A DNA stretch of 5,903 nucleotides from a candidate division FCPU426 bacterium. Lineage in GTDB: Bacteria; Oederibacteriota; JAAXVQ01; JAUVAV01. The stretch lies in contig JAUXBQ010000168.1 in the NCBI GenBank assembly GCA_030619365.1, forward strand, positions 1 to 5,903, in the 5' to 3' direction. A program made the position numbers and the translations under genes. The notes under the pieces were generated by a model. That model was not told where the DNA came from. It did no database searches and was given only the letters and a program-made list of their open reading frames with translations. This document shows positions 1 to 5,862 of this stretch, one piece after another (the stretch's first letter is position 1; every line of letters begins with the position of its first letter).

Positions 1-236
1 GCCTGCGTTGTTGTCATTAATGTTGTTAGCTCTGTTTTTTGTGTACTTAGCTTTTCAATTGATTCCTTGCCCGCTTTTTCTTTTTCCTCTATCTTTTCCG
101 TCATACTAATAGCTTTTTCATAAATTCCCTGAATTTCTTTATACTTTTCTTTTATCGCGCTTATTGTTTCCTCTGCATCCCCATTACCTGTTTCAGAATG
201 ATTTCCATTTTGATTATGTTCAACATTTTCCGGCAT
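1..236 (-). CDS. Coiled-coil protein of unknown function, N-terminal part (runs off left edge)
   Basis: The frame opens with ATG at 236 and stays open for 78 codons to the window edge, so only the N-terminus is seen. The start begins MPENVEHNQNGNHSETGNGD. The first 20 or so residues are polar and Asn/Gly/Glu-rich, probably disordered. From about residue 22 onward the sequence is dense in Glu, Lys, Ile and Leu (for example AIKEKYKEIQGIYEKAISM), as expected for a long coiled coil. No signal peptide or membrane span is visible in this part. The start is well supported by a near-perfect Shine-Dalgarno sequence 7 nt upstream. The gene begins 22 nt after the hsdS stop and is presumably in the same operon. 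I do not recognise the family. It could be an accessory coiled-coil protein encoded before hsdR, or the N-terminus of a larger coiled-coil effector. No function is claimed. Confidence 0.8.
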   Translation of the reverse strand, partial: MPENVEHNQNGNHSETGNGDAEETISAIKEKYKEIQGIYEKAISMTEKIEEKEKAGKESIEKLSTQKTELTTLMTTTQ

Positions 237-243
237 ATCAGTG

Positions 244-251
244 CCTCCTTT
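244..251 (-). promoter_or_regulatory. Strong ribosome binding site of the coiled-coil gene
   Basis: On the minus strand this reads AAAGGAGG, then 7 nt (CACTGAT) before the ATG at 236. It sits in the 22-nt gap after the hsdS stop and fixes the start of the next gene. It is much stronger than the site in front of hsdS, so this gene may be translated more efficiently than hsdS from the same message. Confidence 0.8.
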
Positions 252-258
252 GGATCGC

Positions 259-1548
259 TTAGGTTGATACCCGCACTTCTCCAGTCAACAATTTTTGCAT
301 AAGACTTTTTTTCGCATTTTGAAATCTAGTTTCTCGTTTTTGGAGTATATGAGTTTCATGATCACATAAAGAAAAATATGCGCTTATCTTTTCTTGCTCA
401 TTTAATAATGGTAAAGGAACTCTTATTTTCCCAAATTCCTTCCATCTTAAACTACCTCGCCTATCAACTGACGCATTTGTACTTATACTGAAGATATGAC
501 GATAAGTTTCTGTTTTAAATAAAGAATATAAATAATGAGGCCAAACTTTATTAGGATCAGTTTCAAAGATAGTATAAATCGGGCTGACAATACCTATATC
601 AACATGGCTCAACAGCCCAATTGATCCTTCCTCAATGTGATTTGATGGAAACCCAAATTGATTCCGTTTTACCACTTTATAATTTAACGTATTATCGCTA
701 TATACTTTCTTCCTAAAATACTCCAACGAATCTACAAATCCTTGATACTTAGAACAGGAAACAACGGTCATCTTTTTATTTGAACTATTTCGAATAGTTA
801 TTTCCTTTGCAACTTCAGCTATTCTTGGATGCGTCCAATCATATGGATAATCATAAAAACTTACTTTTTCCCTCTTTACCTTTGATGTAAATCCCATAAA
901 CCGCTTGCGACCGGTGAGAAGCTGCTGCATCATACCCTTTTTCAGCCGCTTTTTAGCGTCTATGAGCCTGCGCACCTGCTCAATCGCCCGGTCCCAGGTG
1001 GAGAGTATTTCAGCGATTTTCTTTTGTTCGGGGAGAGGAGGGAGGGGAACATTTAATTTTTTTAGACCATTAGAATAAATGTGAACAACCGAATAACCTT
1101 GCCCTAATTTTCTTCTGCTTCTAGCAATTAGATTACTATTTAAAGAAAATGATAAATATATACAATTATTTCCTCGAGGTCTAAAAATAATAATATCTCC
1201 TCCAGCATAGGCCTCTACATTTTTTATATTCGCTATACATTTACCAATCTCATCTAGAGTTTCACCAGATCCTGCAAAAAGAATGTCGTTTTTCTTAATT
1301 TTTTGGCTCGTTTTTGCAGTTTCCTCACTAATGAAGGATTTGAAATCCTTAATAATAAAATCATGTTTTGTATAAATTTCACCATATGTAACACACGGAA
1401 ATCCGGTTTCAGTTTTCTCGCTGTTAGAAATCCCCTTGCCTTTAAAAAACGAACCAAATAAACCCAGTGGTTTAACTTCCCACCCCTCCGGTATCCACCC
1501 CACTTCGGTTTTTTTAAATCCTTTTCGGTTCTCGTTGCGTTGGGTCAT
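259..1548 (-). CDS. hsdS: Type I restriction-modification specificity subunit HsdS
   Basis: This is the DNA-sequence-recognition subunit that, with two HsdM, forms the type I methyltransferase and directs HsdR. At 429 residues it is full length for the family. The layout is classical. A short N-terminal lead (KKTEVGWIPEGWEV, 12-25) opens target-recognition domain 1 (to about 167). The central conserved helix follows (VPLPPLPEQKKIAEILSTWD starting at 167, ending LLTGRKRF about 217). Target-recognition domain 2 spans about 218-376. The second conserved helix spans 377-429 (VPLPLLNEQEKI, ending LMQKLLTGEVRV). The two helix repeats give the internal pseudo-symmetry needed to bind two HsdM. The start has only a weak Shine-Dalgarno match (AGGA 11 nt away, GAG 6 nt away) and lies 33 nt after the membrane-protein stop, suggesting operon translation. 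hsdM is about 3.3 kb upstream instead of adjacent. GC is about 56% in the central helix but about 26% in domain 1, the mosaic expected from domain exchange. The target sequence cannot be deduced. Confidence 0.97.
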   Translation of the reverse strand: MTQRNENRKGFKKTEVGWIPEGWEVKPLGLFGSFFKGKGISNSEKTETGFPCVTYGEIYTKHDFIIKDFKSFISEETAKTSQKIKKNDILFAGSGETLDEIGKCIANIKNVEAYAGGDIIIFRPRGNNCIYLSFSLNSNLIARSRRKLGQGYSVVHIYSNGLKKLNVPLPPLPEQKKIAEILSTWDRAIEQVRRLIDAKKRLKKGMMQQLLTGRKRFMGFTSKVKREKVSFYDYPYDWTHPRIAEVAKEITIRNSSNKKMTVVSCSKYQGFVDSLEYFRKKVYSDNTLNYKVVKRNQFGFPSNHIEEGSIGLLSHVDIGIVSPIYTIFETDPNKVWPHYLYSLFKTETYRHIFSISTNASVDRRGSLRWKEFGKIRVPLPLLNEQEKISAYFSLCDHETHILQKRETRFQNAKKSLMQKLLTGEVRVST

Positions 1549-1581
1549 TTTAATCTCATTCCTGATTTTCTTTTATCTTGA

Positions 1582-3003
1582 TCATATTAATTTCAATTTT
1601 AGCTTATTCGCCATCGTATTTTCATCATCAGACCATTCACCATTCCAATCAATTTTAACTCGAACAACAGGAGAATCTCCAGAAATGGATTTTGCTTGCA
1701 AAGTAGCTATAAAAATACATTTTTTAGTTCTTTCGCGATCCTCTGGTTTTAATGTCTTCGGACATAATAAAAACCCTAATTTAAGTTTATTGGGATTGCT
1801 TGGTTGCCCCTTTACAACATTGCAAATATCACAATCCAATTCAGGCCCAATAGTTACAGGTTCTGCTTTAGGATACATTGTTTCATCATCTTCATCGCGC
1901 CATTTCAAGAGCGCTAAGCCACTTTTCCAAAGCGTTTCGGGTTGTTGGTTTAATTTCAATTCTTCGAGTTTAATAAGGTGAACACGCACTTTTGTTGCAG
2001 GGGCTGTCCGGCGTTTATTCGATACACACAGATGATAATATCTAACAGGATTTTCATTTGTTATTAATCCTTTTGGATTATTCAAACTTATTTGAAGACA
2101 TGGCCGTCTATGCTGAATAAATGCAGCTACCGCGAGAAGTATTGTGCCAGCGGCAACAGCAAAACTTATCCACCAACTCCACCAGTATCTTTTATCTGGA
2201 TTATTAATTATCCCCTTCGGATTGAAAATGTCTTTTTTTTGGGTTTTATCGAACTGTGTTGAGGACATCTGTTCTTCAGAAGATATTTGAGATACTTTAG
2301 GTTGGTTTGCAAATATTTTGTTACCTAAAATTATTCCTGTGGGAATCAAAACAACTGAAACCAGAATAATCAAAACTATTTTCTTAACAATATTCCGAAT
2401 CTTTTGGTACATAGTCGTCCGTAAAAATATTACTGTTAATAATCCTGCAATGGTCGCAAAGACAATAACCGGCCACTTAGGTTCACCTAGCACGAGGTTT
2501 TTTGCATTTTTTAGTAAATAAACGAGAAGAAAGGAGATAGGTACTGCTAGAAAAAAACCTAGTAAAAACTTCAAGACACTTATGGTTACACCCTTGTCAG
2601 GTTTGTCTTCATCATCAATGTTTTTACTCATATCCCGAATTTTAGGATCACAATATTCTTCAAAGTCATCATTCCGGGTCAACGCAAAATACTTTCTATT
2701 GATAATATGGTCTATATTGTGCTCCCTGTGATAAATGACATAAACAGCTAGGTTCAACAGGATCAAAAGAAATATCAGAAATAACCCCAAATTAGTGTAT
2801 TTCCACAAATCTGCATCATTCACAATGTAATAGGCATAATATAATGCACCGTTGATTGTCACAGAAATGGCTAAAAACGGAAACGTCCTCTGTCCGGCCA
2901 TGTTGATACAATTGCTCTGGTGCTGAAGATATAGCTTGTCCATGTCGGATAATTTCTTATTTTTCGTTTCTTGATGTTCAGTATCTTTTTGTTCGCCGCT
3001 CAT
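1582..3003 (-). CDS. Six-span membrane protein with cytoplasmic beta-rich C-terminal domain, unknown function
   Basis: This 473-residue protein is not one I can name. A charged N-terminus (1-40) is followed by hydrophobic spans at about 41-62, 69-92, 140-165, 176-196, 208-228 and 274-295. Positive charges cluster in the 92-139 and 195-207 loops and just after the last span (QHRR, 297-300), which predicts both termini in the cytoplasm. The loop between spans 5 and 6 (about 229-273) would face outward. Residues 301-473 form a soluble domain rich in alternating hydrophobic residues (RYYHLCVSNKRRTAPATKVR, 321-340; VVRVKIDWNGEW, 446-457), which looks like a beta-sandwich. This pattern resembles tails I associate with uncharacterised bacterial membrane proteins, an impression from memory only. 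The domain has six cysteines, including CDIC at 391-394. The start is supported by GAGGTG 8 nt upstream. The gene lies between fic and hsdS, 33 nt before hsdS. It is AT-rich compared with hsdM and fic, suggesting separate acquisition. A role as a membrane-acting defence effector is possible but unproven. Confidence 0.85.
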   Translation of the reverse strand: MSGEQKDTEHQETKNKKLSDMDKLYLQHQSNCINMAGQRTFPFLAISVTINGALYYAYYIVNDADLWKYTNLGLFLIFLLILLNLAVYVIYHREHNIDHIINRKYFALTRNDDFEEYCDPKIRDMSKNIDDEDKPDKGVTISVLKFLLGFFLAVPISFLLVYLLKNAKNLVLGEPKWPVIVFATIAGLLTVIFLRTTMYQKIRNIVKKIVLIILVSVVLIPTGIILGNKIFANQPKVSQISSEEQMSSTQFDKTQKKDIFNPKGIINNPDKRYWWSWWISFAVAAGTILLAVAAFIQHRRPCLQISLNNPKGLITNENPVRYYHLCVSNKRRTAPATKVRVHLIKLEELKLNQQPETLWKSGLALLKWRDEDDETMYPKAEPVTIGPELDCDICNVVKGQPSNPNKLKLGFLLCPKTLKPEDRERTKKCIFIATLQAKSISGDSPVVRVKIDWNGEWSDDENTMANKLKLKLI

Positions 3004-3054
3004 GTCAAATTCACCTCACTTTCACAACACTCGAAATTATGATTTCAGCGCGGG

Positions 3055-3453
3055 TCATGAAAACTCCATATACGGATTTATGGACATTAATCCTATCAAG
3101 AGTGCATCGCATATTGCCCCACACTCATTATCCCTTCCAAATCGGACATTCCTGCCAATTTTCCTTGAACCCTTTGGGTCTAGGGGGACACCTGAAGATT
3201 TACCCAATAAGGTTTCCAGACTAGCGAAGCAATTTTGAAGTGATTTAAATTTTCCGTTGATGTTAGAACGTAATTGGCGGGCTTGGCTACTGAACTGTAG
3301 ACGAAATAAATCCCCCGAAAATGAAAACCCGCCAGACTTGAGCATCATTCCGAAGAATGAGAGGCTTGGCGGGTGTGCTTTAGATATTTTCAAGCCAATA
3401 AAGGATTTTGTCCAGGGGTTTTTATGTCCCTTTTCCGCACTGGGTTGCATCAT
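3055..3453 (-). CDS. Possible small hypothetical protein or gene remnant
   Basis: This frame of 132 codons starts with two adjacent ATGs (3453 and 3450). AAGGTGG lies at 3463-3457, which favours the second ATG with a 6-nt spacer. It ends 51 nt before the membrane-protein start. The C-terminal half has ordinary codon and residue content (SRKIGRNVRFGRDNECGAIC, then two hydrophobic stretches). I recognise no domain. Against it, a GC-rich hairpin with a T-rich tail on the same strand falls inside the frame, and long frames are also open on the opposite strand here. The same frame continues upstream to 3627 through two TAA codons (3600-3598 and 3468-3466), so it could be the end of a decayed gene of about 190 codons. 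Chance remains possible. Confidence 0.3.
   Translation of the reverse strand: MMQPSAEKGHKNPWTKSFIGLKISKAHPPSLSFFGMMLKSGGFSFSGDLFRLQFSSQARQLRSNINGKFKSLQNCFASLETLLGKSSGVPLDPKGSRKIGRNVRFGRDNECGAICDALLIGLMSINPYMEFS
3317..3374 (-). terminator. Candidate intrinsic terminator or structured hairpin
   Basis: On the minus strand, ACCCGCCA (3374-3367) pairs with TGGCGGGT (3334-3327), and TTTTCATTTTC follows directly. The stem continues imperfectly inward, and a second small stem, TCATTC and GAATGA closed by a four-base loop, forms its tip (about 3345-3360). A GC-rich stem followed by a T-rich tract fits Rho-independent termination of the hsdM-fic message. The T tract is interrupted and the stem is long and imperfect, so a structured RNA or a small repeat element is an alternative. 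Confidence 0.45.
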
Positions 3454-3597
3454 AATCCACCTTATTTATTTTTTCTTCTTATTCTTTGGCTTAAAATCCT
3501 GTCCGCGCTTGCACAGGGATAGGTTCAGTAGAAATTCTTTAAAATCAAGCTTTTTGACAAATCCGCTTATTCCCTGTCCAAATTTCCGGCATTTCCC

Positions 3598-3627
3598 TTA
3601 TTTTCCAACAAAATATTTGTGTAGCAC
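3598..3627 (-). other. Ten-codon mini reading frame with ribosome-binding-like site
   Basis: A GTG at 3627 lies 5 nt after AGAGGTG (3639-3633) and would encode VLHKYFVGK before TAA at 3600-3598. The GTG is part of repeat copy 1. The frame then stays open for another 43 codons (3597-3469, beginning GKCRKFGQGISGFVKKLDF) before the next TAA. It could be a leader peptide, the broken start of a decayed gene, or chance. Confidence 0.2.
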
Positions 3628-3711
3628 CAATTCACCTCTATTTGTTTTGTGTAGCACTTTTATCGAAATATGCTACACAAAACATCTTTCGTTGCACACG
3701 TGCTACACAAC
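3616..3711. repeat. Symmetrical four-copy array of TTGTGTAGCA
   Basis: Two forward copies of TTTGTGTAGCAC lie at 3616-3627 and 3646-3657. Two reverse-complement copies lie at 3670-3681 and 3700-3711, each with one mismatch. Offsets within each pair are exactly 30 bp, and the whole set is symmetrical about 3663.5. The 18-bp spacers between paired copies are not related in sequence beyond the edge of the repeat. The last copy contains the fic stop codon (TAG, 3705-3703). I see no further copies in the window. A DNA-binding site set or a nested RNA stem are both possible. Confidence 0.85.
3643..3684. repeat. 14-bp perfect inverted repeat at the centre of the array
   Basis: TGTTTTGTGTAGCA (3643-3656) is matched by its exact reverse complement at 3671-3684, with a 14-nt loop. 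It is made by the two inner copies of the array. It could extrude as a cruciform or form an RNA hairpin just after fic. On neither strand is it followed by a run of T, so it is not an ordinary intrinsic terminator. Confidence 0.85.
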
Positions 3712-4815
3712 CTTTCTGCCCTCCGCCAAATTGATTAACTCAGCAAATGCAAAAAGCGTGGGCCGGCGGCCGGTTCCTTTCCTAAGTGTGGTTATTATTT
3801 TGTTTTCCTCCAAAATTTTAAGTAAGCGCATTGCTGAATGTTTAGGTATTTTTGAGCGCTTTACAAACCTGGTAGTCTGCAAAACGGGCTGATCAAACAT
3901 GGCATCCAGCGCTTTAATGGCATACTGCGAGTGCGTGCACTCGGTAACTTTATATTTCATTTCTTCGTAAAGTTTGAGAATGGCCTGGGCTTTATCACTG
4001 TTTAAACGCGCTTGTTCAATTACGGCACTGAGGAAGAAATCAATCCATTGGTTCCAATCGCGGTCTCTGGACACGGATTTCAATTTTTCGTAATATTCCT
4101 CACGGTTTTTCTCAAAATACGCGCTTATATAGAACATTGGACTGCCAAGCATTTCCCGGCTGAAGAGATAGAGCGGCACCAGCATGCGCCCGATTCTGCC
4201 GTTGCCATCGAGGAAAGGATGTATTATTTCAAACTGGGCTTTAGCTACCGCCAATTGGACTAAATAATCCCTTTCATCAACATGCAGGTATTTTTCCCAA
4301 TTATCCAAGTTTTCCATCAGAATGGCCGGAGAAGGCGGCACGAATGTTGCGGTTTCAACGGTGCATCCCGGAGGACCTATGAAATTCTGGACCCGTCTGA
4401 AATTGCCCGGATCTCTGCTTTTCCCCCGGACGCTGGTCAGTAATATTTTGTGTATCTCTCTAAAAAGATTCAGGCATACTGGCTTGCCTTTTAAAAACTT
4501 AACTGCGTGCCCCATCGCCTTGCGATAGTTCATGATTTCCTGAATATCCGCCAATTTCTCAGGTTCTTTTTGGAGAGACTTTTCTGCTTTATATTCCAAG
4601 ACTTCCTCAAGCGATGCTTGCGTCCCTTCTATGCGTGAGGAAAGAACCGCTTCTTGAGTAGTCATTGGGGAAAGCAATATTGCAGGATTAACAATGCCGC
4701 GCAAAATACCATCGTAACGCGCCAGTTCTGCATTAGCCTGTCCGACCTTGCGAACATGCCTGGGCCAATCAATATTGGATAATGGTAATTTATCCGGAAT
4801 AAAGGGATTCATCAT
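3703..4815 (-). CDS. Fic-family AMP-transferase, class II, with C-terminal winged helix
   Basis: Fic proteins transfer AMP (less often other nucleotide parts) from ATP to a Ser, Thr or Tyr of a target protein. The 370-residue protein has the full catalytic motif HPFLDGNGRIGR at 199-210: catalytic His199, metal-binding Asp203, and Asn205, Arg207 and Arg210 for the phosphates. An N-terminal inhibitory motif SSRIEG (59-64, form [S/T]xxxE[G/N]) supplies Glu63, which in this class blocks ATP binding to Arg210. The protein therefore carries its own brake and needs no separate antitoxin. The target-docking flap region (NFIGPPGCTVETATFVPPSP, 144-163) is present. Residues about 290-360 look like a winged-helix DNA-binding domain. 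Length and order match the Shewanella SoFic type. AGGAGG lies 1 nt before the first ATG and 4 nt before the second (4812), so translation more likely starts at 4812. The gene begins 18 nt after hsdM. Its target is unknown, but regulation or protection of the hsd system is plausible. Confidence 0.95.
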   Translation of the reverse strand: MMNPFIPDKLPLSNIDWPRHVRKVGQANAELARYDGILRGIVNPAILLSPMTTQEAVLSSRIEGTQASLEEVLEYKAEKSLQKEPEKLADIQEIMNYRKAMGHAVKFLKGKPVCLNLFREIHKILLTSVRGKSRDPGNFRRVQNFIGPPGCTVETATFVPPSPAILMENLDNWEKYLHVDERDYLVQLAVAKAQFEIIHPFLDGNGRIGRMLVPLYLFSREMLGSPMFYISAYFEKNREEYYEKLKSVSRDRDWNQWIDFFLSAVIEQARLNSDKAQAILKLYEEMKYKVTECTHSQYAIKALDAMFDQPVLQTTRFVKRSKIPKHSAMRLLKILEENKIITTLRKGTGRRPTLFAFAELINLAEGRKVV

Positions 4816-4816
4816 T

Positions 4817-4822
4817 CCTCCT
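4817..4822 (-). promoter_or_regulatory. Ribosome binding site that decides the fic start
   Basis: AGGAGG sits in the 18-nt gap between hsdM and fic. Two ATGs follow in tandem at 4815 and 4812. The first is only 1 nt away, too close for normal initiation, so the second is the better start and would shorten the protein by one residue. Confidence 0.7.
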
Positions 4823-4833
4823 CGTTAATAAAA

Positions 4834-5862
4834 TCAAACCAAACCCAATTCTTTTAAATATTTCCCCATTTCCTTCTTGGTTTTCACCAATTCACCCTCA
4901 ATTTCCTCGATTTCCTTCTGCACAGCCTTGATATCGATATCTTCCTCTTCCTCAAACGTATCCACATACCGGGGAATGTTCAGGTTGAATTCCGCTTCCT
5001 TTATCTCGTCCAAAGTAGCCAAATGGGAATATTTCTCGATTTCCTTGAAACCCTTGAAGGTTGTAATAATCTTATTGATATCCTGCTCCCGCAGATGGTT
5101 CTGCTTCTTGCCGTCCTCGAATTCCCTACTGGCATCTATGAAGAGAACATGCGAGTCACGCTTGGTTTTTGCTTCTTTCCAGGGTTTACGCGCCTTGTTG
5201 AAAACCATGATCGCGGCCGGGATGCCAGTGCCGTAAAAAAGCTGGGCAGGCAGACCAATGACTGTTTCAAGGACATTTTCCTCAATGAATTTTTGACGGA
5301 TAAGACCCTCGGCCCCGCCTCGAAAAAGCACGCCGTGAGGTACGATAACCCCCACCTTGCCTTTTCCTTCCAGGGCAATCTCGACCATGTGGGTGATGAA
5401 GGCGTAATCCCCCCGGCTTTTCGGCGGCACGCCGCGCCAGAACCTGTTGAACCTGTCGTGGCCCGCGTCCTCGTGCCCCCACTTCTCCAGGGAAAAGGGC
5501 GGATTGGCAACCACGACATCAAAACGTGTGAGTTCGTCTTTTTCCAGAAGCTTGGGATTGTTTATTGTGTCGCACCATTCAATTCGTGCTGAATCCATGC
5601 CGTGCAAGAACATGTTCATGCGGCACAAGGACCAGGTGGAACCGTTGGACTCCTGCCCTGCCAGGAAAAAATTATCGCTCCCCACTTCCTGCCCCACCTT
5701 GATCAACAGCGAGCCTGAACCGCAGGCCGGATCGCAAATCCGGTTCCCTGGCTGCGGATCCATCAACTTAGCTAAAAGCAAGGACACTTCCGGCGGTGTA
5801 TAAAATTCCCCGGCCTTCTTACCCGCGCCGGCCGCAAAGCGGGCAATCAGGTACTCATACAC
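4834..5862 (-). CDS. hsdM: Type I restriction-modification methyltransferase subunit HsdM, C-terminal part, frame broken upstream
   Basis: HsdM is the S-adenosylmethionine-dependent N6-adenine methyltransferase of type I systems. The visible 342 residues begin at a GTG at 5862 and include the substrate-entry motif GEFYTPPEV (19-26 region), motif I for cofactor binding (DPACGSGSLL, 44-53) and the catalytic motif IV NPPF (120-123, in VVANPPFSLEKWG). A Glu/Lys-rich helix (about 308-340) fits the C-terminal contact with HsdS. HsdM proteins are usually around 500 residues, so the N-terminal helical domain is missing from this frame. The GTG falls inside a conserved segment (IGDVYEYLIARFA) and is not a natural start. 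Going upstream the frame meets TGA at 5901-5899, while another frame there reads FDKNGANG, which fits the expected HsdM sequence. A one-base deletion near 5880 therefore breaks the gene. Unless corrected, the protein would lack its N-terminus and probably not work. The gene is followed by fic after 18 nt. Confidence 0.93.
   Translation of the reverse strand: MYEYLIARFAAGAGKKAGEFYTPPEVSLLLAKLMDPQPGNRICDPACGSGSLLIKVGQEVGSDNFFLAGQESNGSTWSLCRMNMFLHGMDSARIEWCDTINNPKLLEKDELTRFDVVVANPPFSLEKWGHEDAGHDRFNRFWRGVPPKSRGDYAFITHMVEIALEGKGKVGVIVPHGVLFRGGAEGLIRQKFIEENVLETVIGLPAQLFYGTGIPAAIMVFNKARKPWKEAKTKRDSHVLFIDASREFEDGKKQNHLREQDINKIITTFKGFKEIEKYSHLATLDEIKEAEFNLNIPRYVDTFEEEEDIDIKAVQKEIEEIEGELVKTKKEMGKYLKELGLV

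Larger units (their letters stand above)
3004..3702. other. Cryptic interval between fic and the membrane-protein gene
   Basis: About 700 bases separate the fic stop from the next confidently called gene, in an operon whose other gaps are 18-33 nt. Going in the direction of transcription it holds a four-copy symmetrical repeat (3711-3616), a minus-strand reading frame with few stops (3627-3055), and a hairpin followed by T-rich sequence (3374-3317). I looked for a clear sigma-70-type promoter in 3004-3300 on the minus strand and found only poor matches, none convincing. If the hairpin terminates transcription, the membrane protein, hsdS and the coiled-coil gene would need a promoter in this stretch. 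Confidence 0.6.

Noticed and set aside
259..1548. Phase-variable hsdS inversion system
   Set aside because: Only one hsdS is present, with no second partial copy, no matching inverted repeats that I can see and no recombinase gene in the window.
1436..1981. Plus-strand frame of 181 codons
   Set aside because: It lies wholly antisense to the start of hsdS and the end of the membrane-protein gene, both much better supported.
3004..3140. Sigma-70 promoter for the membrane-protein gene
   Set aside because: TTGATA, TAATTT and GATAAT-like hexamers occur on the minus strand, but none pairs with a partner at 16-18 bp spacing and good match.
3002..3238. Plus-strand reading frame of 78 codons
   Set aside because: It starts inside the start codon region of the membrane-protein gene on the other strand, has no ribosome binding site of note and no gene-like composition.
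3643..3684. Intrinsic terminator for fic
   Set aside because: The 14-bp stem is AT-rich with a 14-nt loop and no T run follows on either strand. The hairpin at 3374-3317 is a better candidate.
3616..3711. A CRISPR-like array
   Set aside because: There are only four 12-bp copies, two of them inverted, with 18-bp spacers. CRISPR repeats are longer and all in one orientation, and no cas gene is present.
3257..3892. Long plus-strand reading frame (211 codons)
   Set aside because: It runs antisense into the 3' end of the clearly coding fic gene, is rich in Phe, Ser, Pro, Cys and Leu in the manner of an antisense shadow, and has no recognisable domain.
3703..4815. Toxin of a two-gene Fic or Doc toxin-antitoxin pair
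   Set aside because: The inhibitory SxxxEG motif is in the same protein, ahead of the Fic motif, and no small antitoxin gene lies beside it.
5023..5592. Plus-strand frame of 189 codons
   Set aside because: It is antisense to the methyltransferase motifs of hsdM. Open opposite frames are common in GC-rich genes.
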